From Pseudomonadota bacterium (lineage in GTDB: Bacteria; Desulfobacterota; Binatia; Binatales; Binataceae): 64,000 nt of DNA. Below the pieces are notes generated by a model. It saw nothing but the letters and a program-made list of their open reading frames with translations. It made no database searches and was not told the origin of the DNA. Shown one piece after another: positions 18,162 to 26,334 of this stretch (position 1 is its first letter; each line of letters opens with the position of its first letter). Made by a program: the position numbers and the translations under genes. Location: positions 1 through 64,000 of the forward strand of contig JAJPIL010000009.1 of assembly GCA_021324755.1 (NCBI GenBank), written 5' to 3'.

Positions 18162-19514
18162 TCAGAGATTAGCCAACAGAAAGGAGACTACGTCGGTGGC
18201 AACCTGGACCGCCCGTCCTGCAGCTTCGAGAGCGTTTTGGTACTCGACAAGATTTGCAAGCTGATCATTCAACGAAACCCCGGTAACGGACTGTTTAAGC
18301 TGCGTCAGGGAGGTTAGAGAAGCTTGCGCCTCTTGTTGGCTTTGGGTTGCGTTTTGAATAGACGCGCCAAAGTCTGTGGCGATACTGCTAAAAGCTTGCG
18401 AAGCGGTCTGTGACGGCTGGCTTGGGTCGATCCCATCGAGCTGCGCCAAGGCAGCCAAGGCGGCTGCGTTAGAGCCATCTCCAGGCAAACCTGCGGCGCT
18501 CGAAGCAGCAGGCACATTGTTCACGTTAGCAGCGGGATTAAGCTCGATCGGTCCCGACCCTCCTGGGATTAGGAAAAGCGTATTGCCGGTCGAGCCGTCT
18601 AGGCCGTAGCCTTTTGCGTATTGGGAGTTAATCGCCTGGGCTACCGACACGACCCAGGAGTCAACCGTGGTACGAAGTTGCGAGACGCTTGCTGCACCTG
18701 CAAGGATGCCTCCAATCTGGCCTTTCAGTTCATTCGACGGAATCGGTATGTCTCCCTGAGGCAGGGAAACTTCGAGCTCTACGCCAGTACCTGACCCGGC
18801 CACAATAAGCTTCAAAGCTTGCGTACCTGATACCAACGGAACGCCCCCGACCGCGACGTCCCCATTGGCATCGGCTGTGGCACCGACAAGCGCAGCCAAC
18901 TGATTCTCCAGCGCATCGCGCTCGTCCTGTAGCGCAGCCGCAGGTGAACCTGAGGCCTGTAGCGAGGCTATCTGGGAATTCAGCGCGGCAATTTGCGCGC
19001 TTGTGCTGTTTACTTGCGTGACCAGATCGTTGAGCGGACTTAACACGTTGTTCACCGTCTGCCCCAAATTGAGCGAAAGCTGCTGGGCTGCCGAGGCGAA
19101 ACTGCTTGCGGCGTTCAACAGGGCATTGCGCAACGACGGATCCTGGGGAGACGACGACAAGTTGGTGAACGCATTGAACAAGTTTTGAAGCAAATCCGAG
19201 AGATCGCTACCAGAGCTCGGTTCGAGATAAGTTTGCGCAACCTGGAGCGCCTGGGTAAAACTCGCATAATAGCTCTGGGAAGCCGTGGCCTGGTTGATGT
19301 CCGCGCTTAAAAAGGGAACCGAGGAGCGCTGCACTGCGTCCACTTGTACACCCGCCCCTGCGCCGTCGAGGCCGTTGACCAGAGTACTCAGGGCGACCGA
19401 CTCGGCCGAGTAGTTAGGATTGCTGTCGTTGGCAATATTCGAAGAAGCGGTCGCGATCTCGGCTTCTGCGGCGTTGATGCCGCTGATTCCGATCCCGATT
19501 AATCCCGCGCCCAT
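18162..19514 (-). CDS. flgK: Flagellar hook-associated protein 1 FlgK
   Basis: A 450-residue HAP1. The N-terminal rod/hook-type motif appears as GISGINAAEAEIATASSNIAN. The C-terminus NLVEYQNALEAAGRAVQVAT is the usual axial-family helix. Between them lies a long helical segment and a variable domain. FlgK forms the first ring of the hook-filament junction below FlgL. It is shorter than the E. coli protein (547), through reduction of the outer domain. It starts 2 nt after the flgN-like gene ends, so the genes are transcribed together. Confidence 0.9.
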   Translation of the reverse strand: MGAGLIGIGISGINAAEAEIATASSNIANDSNPNYSAESVALSTLVNGLDGAGAGVQVDAVQRSSVPFLSADINQATASQSYYASFTQALQVAQTYLEPSSGSDLSDLLQNLFNAFTNLSSSPQDPSLRNALLNAASSFASAAQQLSLNLGQTVNNVLSPLNDLVTQVNSTSAQIAALNSQIASLQASGSPAAALQDERDALENQLAALVGATADANGDVAVGGVPLVSGTQALKLIVAGSGTGVELEVSLPQGDIPIPSNELKGQIGGILAGAASVSQLRTTVDSWVVSVAQAINSQYAKGYGLDGSTGNTLFLIPGGSGPIELNPAANVNNVPAASSAAGLPGDGSNAAALAALAQLDGIDPSQPSQTASQAFSSIATDFGASIQNATQSQQEAQASLTSLTQLKQSVTGVSLNDQLANLVEYQNALEAAGRAVQVATDVVSFLLANL

Positions 19515-19516
19515 CT

Positions 19517-19819
19517 CTACCTTCTCCCTTCTCGGCGTCCTCGCAAGGCTTCAAGCCGCGCCATCTGCGCGCCCACTTGTCGGCGCAAGCCGGCGATGAT
19601 CTCGCCGAGCGATTTCAGTTCGCTCCCAAGGCCTTCTAATTGCTGCCGCGACCAACCGAAGCCTTGCTTCTCTTTTAGCGCCTGCGCAAACTGGTTCAAT
19701 TTCGCCGTTGCTGCCGAAAGCTTAGTAACGCTTCCCAGACTTTCGACCACGTAATCGACATAGCGCTGCGCAGGTCTCTGCTTTGTCGATGACTCGTCAA
19801 GTCCCATATCTACCCGCAT
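19517..19819 (-). CDS. FlgN-like export chaperone (by position)
   Basis: A 100-residue, largely helical, charged protein without signal peptide or membrane segment. Sequence similarity to known FlgN proteins is too weak for me to claim directly. Size, helical character (LKSLGEIIAGLRRQVGAQMA) and position between flgM and flgK match FlgN, the cytoplasmic chaperone that escorts FlgK and FlgL to the export gate. It could be another small coiled-coil flagellar protein. Confidence 0.5.
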   Translation of the reverse strand: MRVDMGLDESSTKQRPAQRYVDYVVESLGSVTKLSAATAKLNQFAQALKEKQGFGWSRQQLEGLGSELKSLGEIIAGLRRQVGAQMARLEALRGRREGRR

Positions 19820-19858
19820 TGTCTCTAACCAATGATTCTTTGGGCGACCGTCACGCGA

Positions 19859-20194
19859 TTATGTGCTTTTGAGCGCCTTGGCCACTGCCGCGGCAACTTC
19901 GTTGATATCCGGACTGTAGCTACCATTTTCGAGTGCAGAGCGAATCTTAGCCACCAATTCGGGCCGAAACGACGTAACATTTCGGAGCGTTGTTACAGCT
20001 CGCCCAAGCCAGACCGCCTCAGTAGAAAGGCTCGCTTGGTCAGTGGCACCCGCTTCTTGCCAGACGTTGTTTTGAGGCTCGTTCTGTATCGACGACGGCG
20101 GTCTTGCCTGGTCGACTCTCGCAGTTGCCTGGCCGGTTTCGGTTGTAACCAGTGGTCTACCTTGCAAAATTATGTCGAGGATCGTGTTAGACAT
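19859..20194 (-). CDS. flgM: Anti-sigma-28 factor FlgM
   Basis: A 111-residue protein. The C-terminal half FRPELVAKIRSALENGSY then SPDINEVAAAVAKAL fits the FlgM consensus for sigma-28 binding (Arg-x-x-Lys-Ile...GxY...A..A..L). The N-terminal half is polar and probably disordered, as expected for an exported anti-sigma factor. FlgM holds FliA inactive until the hook is complete and FlgM is secreted. Its partner fliA is in the same operon at 25696-26334. Confidence 0.8.
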   Translation of the reverse strand: MSNTILDIILQGRPLVTTETGQATARVDQARPPSSIQNEPQNNVWQEAGATDQASLSTEAVWLGRAVTTLRNVTSFRPELVAKIRSALENGSYSPDINEVAAAVAKALKST

Positions 20195-20288
20195 CTTTTC
20201 TACTCGCCCCAGCGCCTACATCGCTCTTACGTTTTTAGCGCGCTTCACCACGTAAAGGCGGCTGCGAATTTGTTATCGCTAAAGCCCC

Positions 20289-20876
20289 CTAGTCGGCAGT
20301 TTGCGGAGGAGGCAAGAAGTATTTGCCACTTGGCGGTGGAGGAAGCAGAAGAGGGCCCCGCGAATCGGCTTTGGCCTCATTGGCTGATACCTTCACCCCT
20401 GAAGACACCATTTGGCTTGTCGCAGCATAATTCGTGCCGACTACACTCGGGACACCATAACGTGCAGCGGCAACTCGACTAAAAAAAGCGATATTTCCAT
20501 TGTGCCCATCTCCAGTTTGATGGGCGCGCTTCGAGTCGGCGCTCTTCGCCTTGGAGGTGTTCGAATTAGCTTTCGCCGTCGAAGCGCTGCCTTCAAGAAC
20601 TTTCTCCAGCATCTGATTGAGCGGTTTCATCGCACCCGAACCGGCGATCACGGCGCTGACCGCCTGGTCGAGGAAAGTGCCGTAAATATCGGCTGGACCG
20701 CCACCTAGACCTAAACTTCCACCCTCTTCGGGAGCCAGCGAATGGCGCATCGCTGCGGTAAGCTTGGCCGCAAAGATTCGGGTAAAACCCTTAGCTGCTT
20801 CGGAAGCGCTTGGAGGCGTGCGTCCTGAAACGGCGAACAACTGGCGGTTAAAGATCGAACCCATCTCGATCGTCAT
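20289..20876 (-). CDS. flgJ: Rod-binding protein FlgJ, N-terminal domain only
   Basis: A 195-residue protein with the rod-binding domain (about 20-110): AAKGFTRIFAAKLTAAMRHS, then the IYGTFLDQAVSAVIAGSG segment. It lacks the C-terminal muramidase domain of enterobacterial FlgJ, the common situation outside gammaproteobacteria. A separate lytic transglycosylase is encoded at 41101-41667. I choose ATG 20876 because a GAGGGAG ribosome site lies 6 nt upstream. An earlier ATG at 20957 would add 27 arginine-rich residues. The C-terminal third is low-complexity and probably unstructured. Confidence 0.78.
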   Translation of the reverse strand: MTIEMGSIFNRQLFAVSGRTPPSASEAAKGFTRIFAAKLTAAMRHSLAPEEGGSLGLGGGPADIYGTFLDQAVSAVIAGSGAMKPLNQMLEKVLEGSASTAKANSNTSKAKSADSKRAHQTGDGHNGNIAFFSRVAAARYGVPSVVGTNYAATSQMVSSGVKVSANEAKADSRGPLLLPPPPSGKYFLPPPQTAD

Positions 20877-20982
20877 AGAACTCCCTCGTCGTCGGTACCA
20901 TTCGCTTAAGTTCGCTTTCGTTGTTCTGTAATCAATCGCTTTACCTTTTCGTATCATCCATCAGTCAGTTCGAAAGGCCACG

Positions 20983-22257
20983 TCATCGGATAATCAGGCG
21001 TCCATGGAGTGCACCCGCAGCATTTAAAGCTTCGAAGATCGCGATAACGTCGCCAGGTTTGGTCCCTACCGCATTTAGCGTTTCGGCTATTTGTGCCACG
21101 CTAGCCTGTCGCGGCATCATGAAGAACTGCCCCTGATCCTCGGAAACCTGGATTTGTGCGGTGCGCATTGCAACGGTCCTGCCCGGGCTGAATGCCCCAG
21201 GTTGAGACACCCTGAGTTCCGGCTTTATCACCACCGTCAGGTTACCGTGGCTTATAGCAGCTTCACCGACGGTTACCATGCCTCCGACCACAACGGTACC
21301 GGTCCGCTCGTCGATCACGACTTTGTCCGACTCGGTGGTCTCAACCCGTATGTTTTCGAGCGCGGCTGCGAACTGGGTGGGCGTCATCCACGGCGGCAGC
21401 TCGATCGCCAGAGCTCCTGGGTCCTCCACCCGCACTTGCGCGTCGCGAAAGGCTGCTCCAATCGCTCTGGCAGCGCGCATCGCCATCGCCGGGTCCGGCG
21501 TGTCAAGGTCGAGTTCCACCGTTCTTCTTTGGCTGAACTCGTTCGGCACCTCTCTCTCAACTGTCGCGCCACCAGGGATTTGGCCGACGGTCTGGAAGTT
21601 TTTCCGCACCGACGCACCGGCAGGGGCTCCCGCGAAGTAACCTTCGATGCTTACCGGGCCTGCCGCCAGGGCATAAACTTTACGGTCAGCTCCCTGCAGA
21701 GGGGTCAGTATCAGCGTTCCTCCTTGAAGCGACCGGGCATCGCCCATCGCTGACACTAGAACATCGATTCGCGAGCCCACGCGCGCAAATGGCGGCAGTT
21801 CGGCCGTAACTACTACGGTGGCTACGTCGCGCGTTTGCACTTCGAGCTCGGGGTTCAAGATCGAGGGCAGGTTTACTCCAAAATTCTTGAGCAGATTAAG
21901 TTCGAACTGAGTCGAAAAGAGCGTCTCGATCGTATCGCCCGTGCCCTGAAGGCCTGTTACCAATCCTACGCCCATCAGGTGATTCATGCGCCCACCGCGA
22001 ACATGTGCGATGGTAGACAGGGCTACCGTATCGGGACCTCCCCCCTGGCGAAAACCGAAGATTCCGCCTGGCGGCGTTATGAAGACAGGCCGCTGCGAAC
22101 GCTCGAGCGACAATTCGCGACTCTCTGCCGACTGAGGTTCAAAAGTCGCCCTCAACTCGTCAGACGTCGACTGTGCGAAACTCAGCGAGCCGCCAATCAA
22201 AATCGTAAACAAGATTCCAAAAGCGAGTCGAAATCGAGCTAAAACGGCCATAGCCAA
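20983..22257 (-). CDS. flgI: Flagellar P-ring protein FlgI
   Basis: A 424-residue periplasmic protein with a signal peptide (about 1-28). Conserved FlgI segments are visible: GVGLVTGLQGTGD, TRDVATVVVTAELPPFARVG, GGTLILTPLQGADRKVYALA and the C-terminal AIFEALNAAGALHGRLIIR. It forms the P ring in the peptidoglycan layer that bushes the rod. It is longer than the E. coli protein by an insert after the signal peptide (about 30-70). The start overlaps the flgH end by 19 nt. Confidence 0.92.
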   Translation of the reverse strand: MAMAVLARFRLAFGILFTILIGGSLSFAQSTSDELRATFEPQSAESRELSLERSQRPVFITPPGGIFGFRQGGGPDTVALSTIAHVRGGRMNHLMGVGLVTGLQGTGDTIETLFSTQFELNLLKNFGVNLPSILNPELEVQTRDVATVVVTAELPPFARVGSRIDVLVSAMGDARSLQGGTLILTPLQGADRKVYALAAGPVSIEGYFAGAPAGASVRKNFQTVGQIPGGATVEREVPNEFSQRRTVELDLDTPDPAMAMRAARAIGAAFRDAQVRVEDPGALAIELPPWMTPTQFAAALENIRVETTESDKVVIDERTGTVVVGGMVTVGEAAISHGNLTVVIKPELRVSQPGAFSPGRTVAMRTAQIQVSEDQGQFFMMPRQASVAQIAETLNAVGTKPGDVIAIFEALNAAGALHGRLIIR

Positions 22258-23216
22258 TCCAATAGACGGCTTCCCGCGCCAGCGCGCTGTTGGTCGTGAA
22301 CGTGACCCTTTCCGCTGAAAGTCAAATGAAGGTTAGCGACCAAGTTCGACGGCACCGTGTTGTTCGAGTCTAAATCCTGTGGACGGACGATTCCGCTTAG
22401 GTGAATTACGTCGTACTCGCCATGGATTAGGACTCGGCGATCACCTTTTATGTAGAGATTCCCAGACGGCGTCAGCGCCACCACTACGGCGCTCACGTTG
22501 GCCGTGAACGTATCGCTCGCGGTCATCGCTCCACCGCCCTGGGTCGACTGGTTGTATGTCGCGTTGACCAAATTCTGAGTGTCCAAAAATGGGTTGTGGG
22601 AGGCCAAAGCCGCAGTGGCGCCGAAAAATCCCGGCAGTCCGCTTTTCGTGGTGCGAGCGTTGCTCAAGTTCGTGTTCGCTTGGGCCTGACCGTTGATCGC
22701 CTCCGAGATATTTACAGTTACGATGTCGCCTACCTGGTGGGCTTTTACGTCGCTCACCGCGCTGATTGTCGCAAGCTTTATCGGAATCGTACCGTCGCTA
22801 GGCAGCCCTTCCGCTGTCTGATGGGGCGTGATCGTTATTCCGCTGGACATTGCCAGTTCCTGGTGACGATAGAATTCTTCGGCTCGCCGCCTGCTAGCGG
22901 AATCAGTAGGGGGAGGGTCCGCCGCTTTGGATGCTACCTTCACGACGTTGCCGGACGGTGGATCCAACCTGGATGAAGGCTGCGCTTCGGGCGTCACGGT
23001 TTGACTTTCGAGCGGGAAGTCATCGGGTTTAATGAGGCCTGGAGGCTCGTCCTTATCGCCCCCGAGTGAAGGATCCTGTTCGTCGCGGGCAACGACTTTA
23101 TGTCCTGGGTCGAAAACGTCGGCCACCATCCCTGGAAGCGAAGAGACCACAGGAATTGCCGAACAACCGCAAAATGGCGCTACTAACAACAAAACGAAAA
23201 TGGTCAGCCTTTTCAT
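22239..23216 (-). CDS. flgH: Flagellar L-ring lipoprotein FlgH
   Basis: A 325-residue outer-membrane L-ring lipoprotein. The N-terminal signal ends in a cysteine-rich lipobox-like stretch (PFCGC, probable lipidated Cys18). Residues about 30-130 form a polar, proline-rich extension not found in E. coli FlgH (232 aa). The conserved ring domain follows with HQVGDIVTVNISEA and GNLYIKGDRRVLIHGEYDVI. FlgH shows that the cell has an outer membrane. Its ATG overlaps the flgA stop by 4 nt, and its 3' end overlaps flgI. Confidence 0.9.
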   Translation of the reverse strand: MKRLTIFVLLLVAPFCGCSAIPVVSSLPGMVADVFDPGHKVVARDEQDPSLGGDKDEPPGLIKPDDFPLESQTVTPEAQPSSRLDPPSGNVVKVASKAADPPPTDSASRRRAEEFYRHQELAMSSGITITPHQTAEGLPSDGTIPIKLATISAVSDVKAHQVGDIVTVNISEAINGQAQANTNLSNARTTKSGLPGFFGATAALASHNPFLDTQNLVNATYNQSTQGGGAMTASDTFTANVSAVVVALTPSGNLYIKGDRRVLIHGEYDVIHLSGIVRPQDLDSNNTVPSNLVANLHLTFSGKGHVHDQQRAGAGSRLLDWLWPF

Positions 23217-24139
23217 TGCTCCATCACCATTTCAGCGGTGCGCACACCGGTCACTTTCACCACGACGGGGACGCCCGTCTGAGGATTGACTACGATTGCC
23301 GTATCGCCGACCGACGCGGTCGAACGCGACTGAAGCATCGCTCGGACTCGCACCGCACCGTTTTTGACGTAAACAGCGACCATGTCACCTGGTCGAACCG
23401 CGGTGGGACGGCGCAACGAAGTGGAATAAAGGGGCTGATTCGCCTGGATCGGCATTGCCGCGACCGCGCCATGAAGATCCGGCAATCGGTCCAAGGCACC
23501 GGGTGCGCCGAAAAACGCGTCAACCCATCGCGGTGCGAAATCCTTCGCACTGACCGGTTCGCCTAATTGAACGTTTCTTACGGCGAACAGTACTTCCCTT
23601 TCAGCCTGGACGCTAGCCGTGCAAAGTTTTTGTTGGCCCCCATCGTCAAGCTCCACCAGAAAGTTAGGAGAAACCAAGCGCGTTATGCCGGGAGCCAAGC
23701 TCTTGAACTTGGTCTGTTTGGTTATTTCACATTGAAGCTTGACGTCTTTAATTCTTGTTCCGGCGGGCAAAAGCCCGGCCAAATGTGCGATTATTTCCTT
23801 GCGCAGCGCGTCTTGAACCTGGGGGCTTTCCGCCGACTTGCCTGCGGCTTTTTCTGCCGAGTTTTTCTTCGCCGGCCTTGCGTGCGCCACATGGTGTCGC
23901 GCCGCAGGCGCGTTGTTCTCAGCAGAACACGGCCGACTCCCACTCAAAACCAGTAAAAGCGGTATCGCGAGCGGCACGGCGCGATGCGACCAATTCCTTC
24001 TCGCACGGTCAGGCGCGACCGGCTTGCCTGGGTCGATCCATTCGCGCCAGTTGAACGTTCCATCGAACGCCGCACGATCGCTAATTTTTCCGAAGCCAAA
24101 CCCTTGCGCGTGCGGCTTATCGAAGCTCAGACCTTTCAT
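23213..24139 (-). CDS. flgA: Flagella basal body P-ring formation protein FlgA
   Basis: A 308-residue periplasmic chaperone for P-ring assembly. The C-terminal SAF/FlgA domain includes REVLFAVRNVQLGEPVSAKD, the RPTAVRPGDMVAVYVKNGAV stretch and SVGDTAIVVNPQTG. The hydrophobic export segment (AVPLAIPLLLVLSG) lies unusually deep, at about residues 54-68, behind a 50-residue soluble extension. The ATG at 24139 has a GGGAGG about 11 nt upstream and follows flgG by 17 nt, so I keep it, although a downstream non-ATG start giving a normal signal peptide cannot be excluded. Confidence 0.82.
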   Translation of the reverse strand: MKGLSFDKPHAQGFGFGKISDRAAFDGTFNWREWIDPGKPVAPDRARRNWSHRAVPLAIPLLLVLSGSRPCSAENNAPAARHHVAHARPAKKNSAEKAAGKSAESPQVQDALRKEIIAHLAGLLPAGTRIKDVKLQCEITKQTKFKSLAPGITRLVSPNFLVELDDGGQQKLCTASVQAEREVLFAVRNVQLGEPVSAKDFAPRWVDAFFGAPGALDRLPDLHGAVAAMPIQANQPLYSTSLRRPTAVRPGDMVAVYVKNGAVRVRAMLQSRSTASVGDTAIVVNPQTGVPVVVKVTGVRTAEMVMEQ

Positions 24140-24156
24140 ATCCCGCGTAACCTCCC

Positions 24157-24960
24157 TCAGCGGACGAGATTGTTCGCCGTGCTATACATCTGGTCGCTCA
24201 TCTGAACCGCCTTCGAGCCGGCCTCGTACGCCTGCTGCGCCTCGATCAAGCCAACCATTTCCTGCACCACGCTCTCGTTAGGCATCTCGAGATACCCCTG
24301 GAGGATCGTGCCGAAGCCATTTTCCCCCGCGATTCCAATTTGGGGCGGCCCCGAAGTTTCGCTTTGTTGGTATAAATTCTGCCCCAGAGGCTGCAAGCCC
24401 GAGGGGTTCAGAAACCGTACGAGTTGGATTTGCCCCACCTGGGTCGGAACCGGCTGATTGTTGAGCTGCACCGACACCTGTCCGCCCGGCGCGATCGTCA
24501 CCCCGCTGTTGGCGAGCGTGCTTGTGCCCTGGGGTATCGTTATAGCCGGCGTGAGCAAGTAGCCGTCGAGGGTTACGAGTTGCCCGTTTTGGTTCAGGCG
24601 CAGACTGCCGTCCCGAGTGTAAGCCAACGTCCCGTTGGGGAGAAGGATTTGCAGAAAGCCATCGCCCTGAATTGCCACGTCGAGCGGATTGTTTGTCTGC
24701 TCCAGATTGCCCTCGGTCATAATTTTGTCCACCGACGCCGTACGAGTACCGAGGCCGATCGACGTACCGGTAGGCACAAAGCTAATCTGCGAAGACTGTG
24801 AACCCGGCAGTCGTTCCTCAACATAGAGCAAGTCCTGAAAGCGAGCCCTCGAGACTTTGAAACCCGGTGTGTCGGCGTTGGCCAAGTTGTTTGCCAACAC
24901 CTGGATTCGGGTTTCCTGCGCTTGCATACCAGTAGCTGCAACGTGCATCGCCTCAAGCAT
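24157..24960 (-). CDS. flgG: Distal rod protein FlgG
   Basis: A 267-residue distal rod protein. It shows the N-terminal axial motif LANNLANADTPGFKVSRARF, the FlgG core LDVAIQGDGFLQI and the C-terminal VQEMVGLIEAQQAYEAGSKA. Length is near the usual 260. It forms the rod section that crosses the P and L rings. It lies between flgF and flgA, the usual arrangement in flgF-G-A-H-I units. Confidence 0.92.
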   Translation of the reverse strand: MLEAMHVAATGMQAQETRIQVLANNLANADTPGFKVSRARFQDLLYVEERLPGSQSSQISFVPTGTSIGLGTRTASVDKIMTEGNLEQTNNPLDVAIQGDGFLQILLPNGTLAYTRDGSLRLNQNGQLVTLDGYLLTPAITIPQGTSTLANSGVTIAPGGQVSVQLNNQPVPTQVGQIQLVRFLNPSGLQPLGQNLYQQSETSGPPQIGIAGENGFGTILQGYLEMPNESVVQEMVGLIEAQQAYEAGSKAVQMSDQMYSTANNLVR

Positions 24961-24985
24961 CGTATCCTCCTTGCGTTACAATTGC

Positions 24986-25696
24986 TCAGACGTTCAACGT
25001 AAAAACTTGCGTCGCTTTCTGCAGTTCTGCGTCGATCGTGTATATCGCCCGCATCGCCGCCTCGTAAGTGCGGTTGGTGTTGATTATCCCCACCATCGCG
25101 GCTACGGGACTCCCCTCCGGCATCTCTAAGTACATCTGCTCGACTGCACTTCCCGAGGATGCCTGTGGCAGAACGCTGCCGTCGGAGGGCTGGTACAAGG
25201 AATCTCCGATCGGTTTCATCGCGACATCCCCAGGATCGGCAAGCTTCATTCTCGCCTGGGGAATACCGTTGACGCTAATCCACCCGTCGCGCGATATCGT
25301 AATCGGACCTGGTGGCAGCTTGATAGGTCCGCCATTGATCTGGAGCAACGGTTTGCCCGCCGCCAATAGCGTGCCGTCGGCATCGAGGGCAAGCTCACCG
25401 TCGCGTGTGTAAACCTCTGCTCCAGAGTCGTCCTCCACCGCCAAAAACGCGGGCCCGATTATGGCGATGTCGAGCGGATTGTCCGTGCGCTCGAGCCGGC
25501 CTTGCAAGGCGCTCACCAAAGGGGCGTCCGAGGTTGTTGCGTACACGTACGGCGAACCAGCGGCGGTTGCGCTCCCGATCGGCAACTCTCGACGCCGGTA
25601 ACCGGGTGTACTCAGGTTGGCCAGATTATGAGTGCTCATGGTTAGCGTAAGAAGCTGACTTGCCGCTCCCGAGGCGGCCAAGTAAAGCCCGTACAT
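24986..25696 (-). CDS. flgF: Proximal rod protein FlgF
   Basis: A 236-residue rod protein: MSTHNLANLSTPGYRRREL near the N-terminus, the LDIAIIGPAFLAVEDDSG core and a C-terminal MVGIINTNRTYEAAMRAI helix. The start at ATG 25696 shares one base with the fliA TGA (TGATG) and has AAGGAG 6-7 nt upstream, inside the fliA coding end. The GTG one codon earlier is possible. Confidence 0.88.
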   Translation of the reverse strand: MYGLYLAASGAASQLLTLTMSTHNLANLSTPGYRRRELPIGSATAAGSPYVYATTSDAPLVSALQGRLERTDNPLDIAIIGPAFLAVEDDSGAEVYTRDGELALDADGTLLAAGKPLLQINGGPIKLPPGPITISRDGWISVNGIPQARMKLADPGDVAMKPIGDSLYQPSDGSVLPQASSGSAVEQMYLEMPEGSPVAAMVGIINTNRTYEAAMRAIYTIDAELQKATQVFTLNV

Positions 25697-26334
25697 CACC
25701 TTCTCCTTTCCACCATCTCGGCTTTGAGCTTTTCCAGCGCGACTTTGATCCGGCGGGCCACCGCGTGCGGCGGTTCGTCCACCACCGCGGCGATCTCGTT
25801 GAGCGTGAGCTCTTCGTAAAAATAAAGCGCAAGCGCAAGCCGCTCCTCCGGCGTAAGTAAGTACTCCATCAGCTCGCGGACCTCTGAGATCTGAGCCGCG
25901 TCGACTTGAGTCTGCGCCCCACGGTCAGGCAACATGTCTGGCTCCACGCTTTCGTCGACCAAGGCGATCATCTCGTCTGGGGCGAACCCGAGCGCCTGCT
26001 TTGCCTGGTTGATTTCGCGCAAAATGGCGCCCTGGATATGGGAGCGCGCGAACACGCCGAAGGCGATCCCTCTGGTCGGGTCAAACCGCCGCGCGGCCAG
26101 CAGCAAGCCGTAAGCACCAGCCGACAGCAGATCGTCGCGCGTAAGCCCAAGTCGCGGCGACACCCAAACGCGATCGACCATACTGGCAACCAACGGAAGG
26201 TGGCTTTCCACCAAAGCCGTCGCGTCCTGGCTCGCGCCAGGGTTCCTGCGATGCGACGAATCATCGCGCGAGAACGGCCTAGGATCGGAAATCTTCGTGC
26301 CGCTTTGACCAAGTGCCGCCGCGGATGGCTTCAT
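25696..26334 (-). CDS. fliA: Flagellar sigma-28 factor FliA/WhiG-type, lacking region 3
   Basis: A 212-residue sigma-70 family factor. Region 2 (about 45-115) includes SPRLGLTRDDLLSAGAYGLL and FGVFARSHIQGAILREI, typical of FliA. Region 4 (about 155-210) has LTPEERLALALYFYEELTLN then EIAAVVDEPPHAVARRI. The stretch between them is only about 40 residues and acidic, with no recognisable sigma-3 domain; standard FliA is about 240 residues with regions 2, 3 and 4. It should direct late flagellar transcription under FlgM control. It sits between flhA and flgF, sharing one base with each. Confidence 0.82.
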   Translation of the reverse strand: MKPSAAALGQSGTKISDPRPFSRDDSSHRRNPGASQDATALVESHLPLVASMVDRVWVSPRLGLTRDDLLSAGAYGLLLAARRFDPTRGIAFGVFARSHIQGAILREINQAKQALGFAPDEMIALVDESVEPDMLPDRGAQTQVDAAQISEVRELMEYLLTPEERLALALYFYEELTLNEIAAVVDEPPHAVARRIKVALEKLKAEMVERRR

